Source of the DNA: Orobanche coerulescens
Lineage: Eukaryota > Streptophyta > Magnoliopsida > Lamiales > Orobanchaceae
Direction of reading: 5' to 3'
Assembly: GCA_033398695.1 (NCBI GenBank)
Contig: CM065802.1
Coordinates: forward strand, 145,376,096-145,440,095
Length of the DNA: 64,000 nucleotides
Below the pieces are notes generated by a model, which saw nothing but the letters and a program-made list of their open reading frames with translations, was not told where the DNA came from and made no database searches. Each line of letters opens with the position of its first letter. Position 1 is the stretch's first letter. Positions 57,570 through 64,000 of the stretch are shown here, piece by piece. The translations under genes were made by a program, and so were the position numbers.

Positions 57570-57701
57570 GATGATGTTGATCAAGACGACGAGATTTAAG
57601 ATATAGATAAGACTATAGCTGAAAATATTCGAAATGGGATAGAAGGGGATGATAGCGATGATGATTTAGAAAATGAGGATGGTGAACTTGTTCAAGAATA
57701 G
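57570..57701 (+). other. Acidic coding-like fragment
   Basis: One frame reads an Asp/Glu-rich tail ending DDDLENEDGELVQE and then TAG, with one internal stop. An acceptor-like tttatcaataacaag precedes it. It may be the last exon of the first gene of the CACTA element, whose proteins often end in acidic tails, but nothing in the window confirms this. Confidence 0.2.
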
Positions 57702-57787
57702 CATGTCAGTTAGTTTTTGCTACTTGACCTTGTTTTTACTTTTTTGTTGAATGATTATATATATTTTAATTTATAAATATATATTTA

Positions 57788-58735
57788 TGTGGTGGAAAAA
57801 TAGCTTAAATTAACACCACAATTAATTATAATAATTAATGACATTAAATGGTATATTTGAATCTACATTTTGTGTAGATTAATTTAGTGTATTTACTTGT
57901 TCAATTTAATTAAGAAATGAATGAGTAATTAATGCACAAAGTTAAGCCATTTAATAGTTGGGAATATGGTGTGGAATTCCATCACACATTGGAAAAACAA
58001 AGAAGTGTTGAGCTATTTATAAAGGACTTTCCACCATAAAGGAGCAATCAAGTGTGCTCCATTATGGTGCACCCTAGTTGGCTTTAATTAGTTTTTAACG
58101 CTAAAATCCGAATCCTACGAGGAAGGTGCAAAGCACCTTCCTAGTCCGAGTCTGAGCATGTGCATGTCGCACTTGTCGCAACGGGCGCTTCGTAGGCGCA
58201 CTTTGCACTTCGCTCGGAGCCTTTCGTTTTGACAACTGAGATAGTGGCTCGGATGACATGGAGGGTGACTAGGATGACACGTGGCATTGACATGTCAAAT
58301 AGATGATTTGGCGGGTTTGGAGCACGTGCAGCGGTTCACGACCGAACCGGTGCAATGGTTCGGACCATTCTGTGCAATCCGAACCAGCACAATGGTTCGG
58401 TTCGCCTGAACCAATGCGGCCCTTCCCACCAGACCACAAGGTGTCTGTTCAGTCAGAAGGTCACACTGATTCGGACAGGGTCCTTTAGAGGCTATATATA
58501 GCCCCCTGCAGGTGATGGTTACATATACAGAATTAATCAAGATAATTAACACACTCATACTAGCATAGAATTCATACTACAAGTCCCGAGTATTCAGTAG
58601 TTTGTCCGGAATTCGATTCCTAGTACAAGGTATCGAGTTCATAGAAAACCGTTGTATATTGGGGACGTTTGTCATTGAGCCGTGTGTACTGTGCGGGGCA
58701 ATTTCGTCTTACAGAGAGAGAGAATCCAACTCTTG
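57788..58735 (+). repeat. LTR-like sequence, possibly a truncated copia LTR
   Basis: It starts tgtggtgg and is non-coding. It has short inverted repeats (gaaggtgcaaagcaccttc), several copies of a gcaatggttcgg-like word around 58340-58420, and a ggctatatatagcc TATA-like palindrome near 58491. This composition resembles copia LTRs. I found neither a primer binding site nor a matching target duplication, so the right end is uncertain. Confidence 0.35.
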
Positions 58736-58794
58736 CCTCGATTTTTGCATTATTCGTCATTTTCTACATCAGTCAAACAACATTATGACCTTAG

Positions 58795-59470
58795 ACATTT
58801 CTACGAGAAAAAGCGGACCAACAATTCAATGAATGTGTTGTCATCATATGCAATGAATTTGCACAACCCATCGGACCTGAAACAGAGGAGAAGGATATAA
58901 TAGGAAAATTCTCACGTTTTTTGGGTCGCATAGCTCGCAACTACAAATATGCATCATTAATCCATAAATCGTGGCGCGAGGTGCCACAGAAGGATAAGCA
59001 TAAGATGTGGGAGTATGTGTCGGTTTTTGAGAACTTTTTTTTTTCATTTATGAAGCTTTCTATCACTTTTACTAAAATATTACATTTTAAAGGAAAAATA
59101 CATGGTGCAAGATGATGCTAAAGATTGGGTTATCAAGGCAATTGGAGCTTCTTGGAGGGGATACAAAGGTAAGCTTAAGAGAAAACACTTCTATAACCTT
59201 GAGGATAATAAAACAAGATGGAAGAATCGACCCAAAACTATTCCAGATCAGCATTTCCAACAATTAGTAAGCTCATCATATAAAAAAGATGTCATGGTAA
59301 TTTGGTACATAACTTTTTTAGTGTTAGTATTTGTTTATATTTAATATTTGTCCGTTAATGTATTTGTTCACATTAATAATATATATAATTTGTTGTGCGT
59401 GCAGAACTGATGTTTGAAAAATATGCACACAGCTGGTCCGAAAATTTTTGCCAGGATACATGCAGAAATG
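58795..59470 (+). pseudogene. CACTA (En/Spm) accessory transposase gene, Transposase_24 type, exons 1-3
   Basis: Exon 1 (open from 58795) reads CNEFAQPIG and FSRFLGRIARNYKY, then WREVPQKDKHKMWEY. Exon 2 (about 59093-59293) reads QDDAKDWVIKAIGASWRGYK and KRKHFYNLEDNKTRWKNRP. Exon 3 (about 59404-59468) reads NMHTAGPKIFARIHAEM after an in-frame TGA. These blocks and their order match plant transposases of the Ptta/En/Spm family (Transposase_24), a DNA-binding protein of CACTA elements. Introns with GT-AG borders separate them. The gene is decayed. Possible further exons lie at 63665-63978. Confidence 0.75.
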
Positions 59471-59529
59471 GTAATGTTTTTGTATTTCTAGTGGTATGTG
59501 TTTTTCATCTACTTCCACCCACTACGTCA

Positions 59530-59715
59530 TAGATGGCCTACTGCAATAAATTTACATGGTGTTGCCAGCTAAAATGTTGCAATAGTTATGCAAAATTTGG
59601 CCTACTGCAACATTGTATTTTGAGTGTTACCTTTATACCTTATATACAAATATGGTGTTGCTTTTGTAGTAAACTGTTACAAGTTGTAACATTTTATGAC
59701 ACAGTGTTGCCGTAG
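59530..59715. repeat. Short gcaac/gttgc-type repeats, possibly CACTA subterminal
   Basis: The word ggcctactgcaa occurs twice (59533, 59602), with many gtgttgc, tgttgcaat and tgttac relatives between them in both orientations. CACTA elements carry such short repeats near their ends. The position, inside what would be an intron, is odd. Confidence 0.5.
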
Positions 59716-60240
59716 ATGTACTATTTAAAAAAAAAACTTCATATTCTTTTATGTAAAATTAAAAATAAATAATCTTTTACTTGAGAACTAACTAAGTTTG
59801 ATTGGAGTGGAGTATGACATTTATTCGAATGTAATATTTTTTAACTAAATATGATATGAACAAATTAAAAAAATATAATATTAATATCCATGAATTTTAA
59901 TTAAAAATTCTTATTTTATTTTATTAATTTTTTTTTACTGCCTAATTAATAGTCGAGAGGAGTTATTAGACACAACTTGTCGTAGACATTTTAATTGGGA
60001 TGAGGAGTCGTAGATTAAGACGTTAACTCGTCGAACGGCTTTCGTATTTTGGAATTAAGGAATAACAAAAGTGGGTTAATTCAGCTAAGCATAATCATAT
60101 TCTATAATTTATTTAGTAGTAATTTTTATCTAACAAATAGGGTTTGGACCAATTGATGATAGATTAAAATTAGCCCATATGCTAATTTTATAATCTTGGC
60201 CTATTCTATTACTACTTACTAAAGAGAAACTTGCATCATG
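59716..60240. other. AT-rich sequence, nothing recognised
   Basis: No ORF, repeat or motif could be supported here. Confidence 0.5.
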
Positions 60241-60426
60241 CTTTTAGAAGTAAAAAGAGGAATTTCCTCTTCTTTCCCCCTCACGCGTCAACGCCCACCG
60301 ACTCCCATATCTCTCTTCTCATCTTTCGACTGAGGAACACCGACGGGCGGCGGTTGAGAGACCAGTAGGTGAGGCGGGTTCGATCGAAGTGAATGCAATT
60401 AGACGGGAGCTCAGGGTTCCGGCTCG

Positions 60427-60566
60427 ATGCGGAGAATAAAGCTCCAGTTCATGGGTTCCCTAGATGAAACCGACTTGATTCACGATGGAGCACGACAAAT
60501 CGGAGCTGGCTTTGGTGAGGATGACAAATCGGAGCTTCAGTCGAAGATGACCCGACTGAAAATCAG
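60427..60566 (+). other. Exon-like stretch with strong splice donor, unknown gene
   Basis: An ATG at 60427 opens 46 codons that end at a consensus donor, CAG|GTAAGT (60564-60570). The GC-rich leader before it looks like the 5' UTR of a plant gene. The peptide (MRRIKLQFMGSLDETDL) is not recognised. It may be another captured host fragment or the remnant of a gene's first exon. Confidence 0.3.
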
Positions 60567-60974
60567 GTAAGTTCTTTACTTTTGATTTGGTTCTGAAAAT
60601 GGGGTTGTGATACTGAATGATTTGGGAATTGGGTGTCCTGCTTCTAAAATTGTGCTGGTGCTTGTGTGAAAATATTTGATAGTGAAATTGATAGGGTGAA
60701 AGATGAGGTGATTTTACTGGTGAACGGGCCCCAGTTGAGGAAGACGGAGAAGCGAGAGAGAAAAGAAAAAACATAACAACAGAGGATAGACTTTTGTTGT
60801 CAAAATTTTGAGATTTAATAACCGAAGGAATCAACTGTAGGTTATGCTCCAGTGGCATTAGAATTTTGATGTGAACTTTTGAGATGAATTTTACTGTAAA
60901 ATGAGATTTATTGTGTGTATATATGCATGAGATTTCTACTGTCCAATGTGAAATGTATTTGTGTGTGCTCTCCT

Positions 60975-61556
60975 TAGGGGTGTCGAACGGTTCGGTTCTG
61001 GTTAACCGGACCGAAATTTTCGGTTAACCGGAACCACAATTGCCCAAAAATGAGAACCGAGAACCGGACCATATAAAATTTCGGTTAACCGGAACCGGAC
61101 CGGTTATTTTCGGTTCCGGTTCGGTTAAACCGACAAAACTGTTTTTTTTTAATTATAAATTATAAATTATAAAATATAAAATATAAAATTAATATTTAAT
61201 ACATATATAATATATTATTATAAGTTTTTAACAAAATATAAAATATTTATTTAACAATATTAGAGTTTTAAATTTTTAATTTACAAAAATTAAAATAATA
61301 AAATACATAAGTATAAAATATAAAAATAATATTTAATAAATATATTATAAAATCGGTTTTCGGTTCGGAACCGTTCGGTTCCGGTTCCGAACCGAAAACC
61401 GAGAAATTATGTAATGAAGAACCGAAAACCGAACCTTTAACCGATTATACGGTTCCGATTAACCTGAACCGCCTCGGTTCCGGTTAACCGGAACCGCCTC
61501 GGTTCCAGTTCGGTTCCGGTTCTAACCGAGAACCGGGAACTATTTAGATACCCCTA
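60975..61556. mobile_element. hAT-type MITE with 8-bp duplication
   Basis: 582 bp, starting taggggtgtc and ending gataccccta, so the ends are inverted repeats with one mismatch. The exact octamer gctctcct flanks it on both sides (60967-60974 and 61557-61564). Both outer portions are packed with ggttcggttccgg and ccggttaaccgg words that can fold back. It has no coding capacity. Eight-base duplications are typical of hAT elements. Confidence 0.88.
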
Positions 61557-61694
61557 GCTCTCCTGATTGTATAATCTTTTATATGGTAAATTTATAACAG
61601 CTTTTATATTGGGTGTTGAAGGATTGTGTGTGTGTGTGTGTTTATGTATGTACTGTGTGTGTTGTTATATATATATATTATATATATATATACA

Positions 61695-61875
61695 CAGTAA
61701 AACCTCTCAAAAAGAATACTCTATTAAGGAATAAACTCTATTTAGGAATAAAAATTTATGGTCCCAACTTGGGACTAGTTATAATTTGGAATAAACTCCA
61801 TATTGTCATAATTCATATATTTTCAAATCCCAACATAAGGAAATACACCTCCATTTAGGAATAAATCATAATAAA

Positions 61876-61911
<36 letters not shown>

Positions 61912-62368
61912 TACAATAGATTTCAGTTGATCTAAAATACTTGTTCAAGATTGATTGTGACAAAGATTTAATCTTTTGTGTTGTAACCATATCCTCAACT
62001 TGCGTCTGCCCATTAGCTCGTCCAAATGACCACCTTCTTGTTGAACCCAAAACATTTTCAACTTGTCGTAAAGCTTCTTCACAAGAAATTTTTTGTACTT
62101 CTATGCTATCATTCCTCCGGATTATTTTCCTCATTTTCTTGCCTAATTCCTTCAATGATTTCTTCATCGGTTAAAGCATAAACAATTTTCTTGCCTAATT
62201 CCTAAGTTTTACAACATATTACATATATGTATCTACTAATTATAATATTTATATATTATACATGCACTTTAAAATTTAAAAAAAAATCTTCTTAAAACTC
62301 TATTTAGGAATAACCTCCATTTAGGAATATTTTTTTATGTTCCCAAGGATATGACTTTAGAGAGGTTT

Positions 62369-62372
<4 letters not shown>
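61695..62372. mobile_element. Tc1/mariner pogo/Emigrant-like element
   Basis: The ends read cagtaaaacctct on the left and agaggttttacta on the right. These are the termini seen in pogo/Emigrant-type plant elements, and they lie in TA-rich flanks that fit a TA target. Both ends also share ctctatttaggaata blocks. A minus-strand frame (62167-61823) contains CEEALRQVENVLG and could be the remains of a transposase tail. The element is otherwise non-coding. Confidence 0.6.
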
Positions 62373-62404
<32 letters not shown>

Positions 62405-62448
62405 TGTATGCGATTGTGTGTGTGATTTTGTGTTCTGTGTGTGTGAAG

Positions 62449-62814
62449 CAGCTTGATGAGTTTGTCCATTATGTAATTTGACCTGTAGAGACACATAAAG
62501 GTTGATGATTAAAACTTGAAAATGAAAAGGGAAGATCTCCAGAGTAGAGTTGATCTTCTACGCAAACAAAGACCGATGTAAATGTCTTTAATCCTCAGAT
62601 TTTGCCTATTTCCTTTTGTTATCAAGCTTGTATCACATGTGTAAACTTTAATCATGTTTATACCATTTTATAGATATGATGATACAGGACCTGTTATAGA
62701 TGCTGTTGTCTGGCATGATGGAGAAGTTTGGAGGGCTGCACTTGATATGTAGAGTTTTGAGGATGAATCAGGATGTGGGAAGCTTGCTGACTTTGTTCCT
62801 CTTACTAATTATAG
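62449..62814 (+). pseudogene. TPP2: Tripeptidyl-peptidase II (TPP2) fragment, two exons and an intron
   Basis: TPP2 is a large cytosolic subtilisin-like serine peptidase that removes tripeptides. Exon text here: QLDEF, a short insertion of about 25 bases, then NLKMKREDLQSRVDLLRKQ (to 62577). After a GT-AG intron (62578-62673) comes YDDTGPVIDAVVWHDGEVW and, further on, GKLADFVPLTNYR, ending at a donor after 62814. This matches the region of plant TPP2 between the catalytic Asp and His. The catalytic residues themselves are not in the fragment. A TAG at 62750 and the insertion break it. Retained introns show it was copied as DNA. Confidence 0.85.
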
Positions 62815-63664
62815 GTATTCTAGACACTCAAAGTAACTTTCGTTAACATGACTTCATGTTTACATGAAATATTGTGAATTATTATTGGACACATGTGAAC
62901 AATTAGTAGCATGTAAAAGCATGTGTTATTCCTTATGTCGAATCTGAATGTTAAGCAAATTAACTGGAGAAGACTGCACCGACGCTAACATGCTATACTC
63001 AAAGGTGTATATCAGTGTCTTGCTCTATTCCTGTGGACTAATAAAATCAATTTGATTTGAGGTTTTAGCGGTAATAATCTTGTTGTGTACTTAAGATAAC
63101 GTAATTAATGTGGTTGTTTGACTTAGAGTAATTTATGTTATCACTTACAATGACAGTTTGTACTGTTATTTGTATTTGCACCATGACTTCTCTTTCCGAT
63201 TTCAGTATCTTGTCTGATCATTTTGTTCCATTTAGATAAAGTGAAGAAGGAAGAATGTGTGTAGTTTCTTTGACTTCATACATAAGCTTTACTTTAACAG
63301 ATGCCAGCATGCATCTTCATATGAATCTTTGTTTGTTGCACAAGTTTAATTAGTCTTGAAGAATTGCTTGCCGATATAAAATATAGGTAAATTGAAGAAA
63401 TATAAAAGATTGATAGTGCAACATCCACAATTGTTTTTGTGAAGTAAACAGTTATTTCCATTAGATAAAAGCATAATCAATCATGAATTAATGGATTGAG
63501 ATGGCGTAACTGATTAACTACAAAATTTACCTAAACATACTTACAATTGGATGACTATAACACTCATAGCTGGTTGGGAGGGTTTTCTTTTTGGACCGTA
63601 GTCTTGTTTATTTGAGTCCTAGTCCTGACATTATTTTACGTTATGTTTGTAATTTTGTGTTCAG
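62815..63664 (+). other. Non-coding region, nothing recognised
   Basis: It begins as the intron following the TPP2 exon. The next TPP2 exon expected from the family was not found. No other gene is seen. Confidence 0.5.
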
Positions 63665-63978
63665 ACCAAAGAATCAGATGGAGCACTTTTTGTTAAGACT
63701 CGTAAGCGAAAAGAGGGTCGCGAGTACATGACTGATGGAAAAGTCACTACGTTCATAATTGTAAGTGTTCTATTATTTAGTTGATCACATGCCAGGTGTA
63801 TTCTTCCATTCAAGTCTATTTAATTTGACATGGCTGTGGCTTTATTTTGTAGGACAAAATTGAAAAGGTTATCGGTTCTGATTTATCAGGACCAATTGAA
63901 GGTGTCAATGAACTTCTATTGGATGGAAAAGCACATGGTTCACTTCTGGCACGACAAACTCGCAGATCAGTGACTTGA
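63665..63978 (+). pseudogene. Possible downstream exons of the CACTA Transposase_24-type gene
   Basis: Exon a (63665-63760) reads TKESDGALFVKTRKRKEGRE. After a GT-AG intron, exon b (63853-63978) reads DKIEKVIGSDLSGPIEGVN and ends with TGA. Both are phase 0, and splicing leaves one open frame. The FVKTRKRKEGRE block resembles the segment that follows the FARI motif in Transposase_24 proteins, which is where exon 3 at 59468 stops. The last part is not recognised. An unrelated gene cannot be excluded. Confidence 0.5.
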
Positions 63979-64000
63979 CAGACTAAAGTCAGGCAAGAAG

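Noticed and set aside
57788..58735. Complete solo LTR with target duplication
   Set aside because: No convincing right end or matching 5-bp flanks could be found, so only an LTR-like call is made.
60460..60858. 132-codon minus-strand ORF overlapping the exon-like stretch
   Set aside because: It runs antisense to a leader and exon-like region with a good donor on the plus strand, is Ser/His-rich and has no recognisable motif.

Overview
The window is plant nuclear DNA, most likely from a flowering plant with a repeat-rich genome; the species cannot be named. The evidence is plant-type LTR retrotransposons (Ty3/gypsy Tekay-like chromoviruses, a Ty3/gypsy Tat-lineage element with an extra RNase H, and two Ty1/copia Sirevirus-like elements with env-like ORFs), a CACTA-type transposase gene, a hAT-type MITE, and fragments of a plant tripeptidyl-peptidase II (TPP2) gene with introns. 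I see no intact cellular gene, RNA gene or CRISPR array.

Layout. From 1 to about 57.5 kb the window is one nested stack. An old, degraded minus-strand LTR element (1-3105 and 56882-about 57510) was entered by element A, a minus-strand Tekay-like gypsy (3106-56881). Element B, a plus-strand Tekay-like gypsy (9433-51106, target duplication ccaag), split A at its gag-pol boundary. Two Sirevirus-like copia elements then entered B's 3' LTR: C (18498-37641, duplication gaatg) and E (38183-50590, duplication gtaac). Element D, a Tat-lineage gypsy (about 18509-29120), sits inside C's 5' LTR. All coding regions are broken by stops or frameshifts, but several remain nearly readable, notably B pol and E gag-pol.

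From 57.5 kb to the end the DNA is a different patchwork: an LTR-like piece, exons of a CACTA Transposase_24-type gene (58.8-59.5 kb, with possible further exons at 63.7-64.0 kb), and between them an exon-like stretch of unknown origin, a hAT MITE with a perfect 8-bp duplication, a pogo/Emigrant-like element and two TPP2 exons separated by an intron. This looks like a host gene fragment carried within a CACTA element.

The most notable signals are: an array of ACGTACGT palindromes followed by a TATA box that occurs in the LTR of C and again just upstream of its env-like ORF; an antisense, apparently spliced gene in D with its own TATA box; an unexplained extra ORF between the 5' LTR and gag of A; a dense quasi-palindrome array in the LTRs of B; and premature stops in E that are nearly all compatible with C-to-T change.
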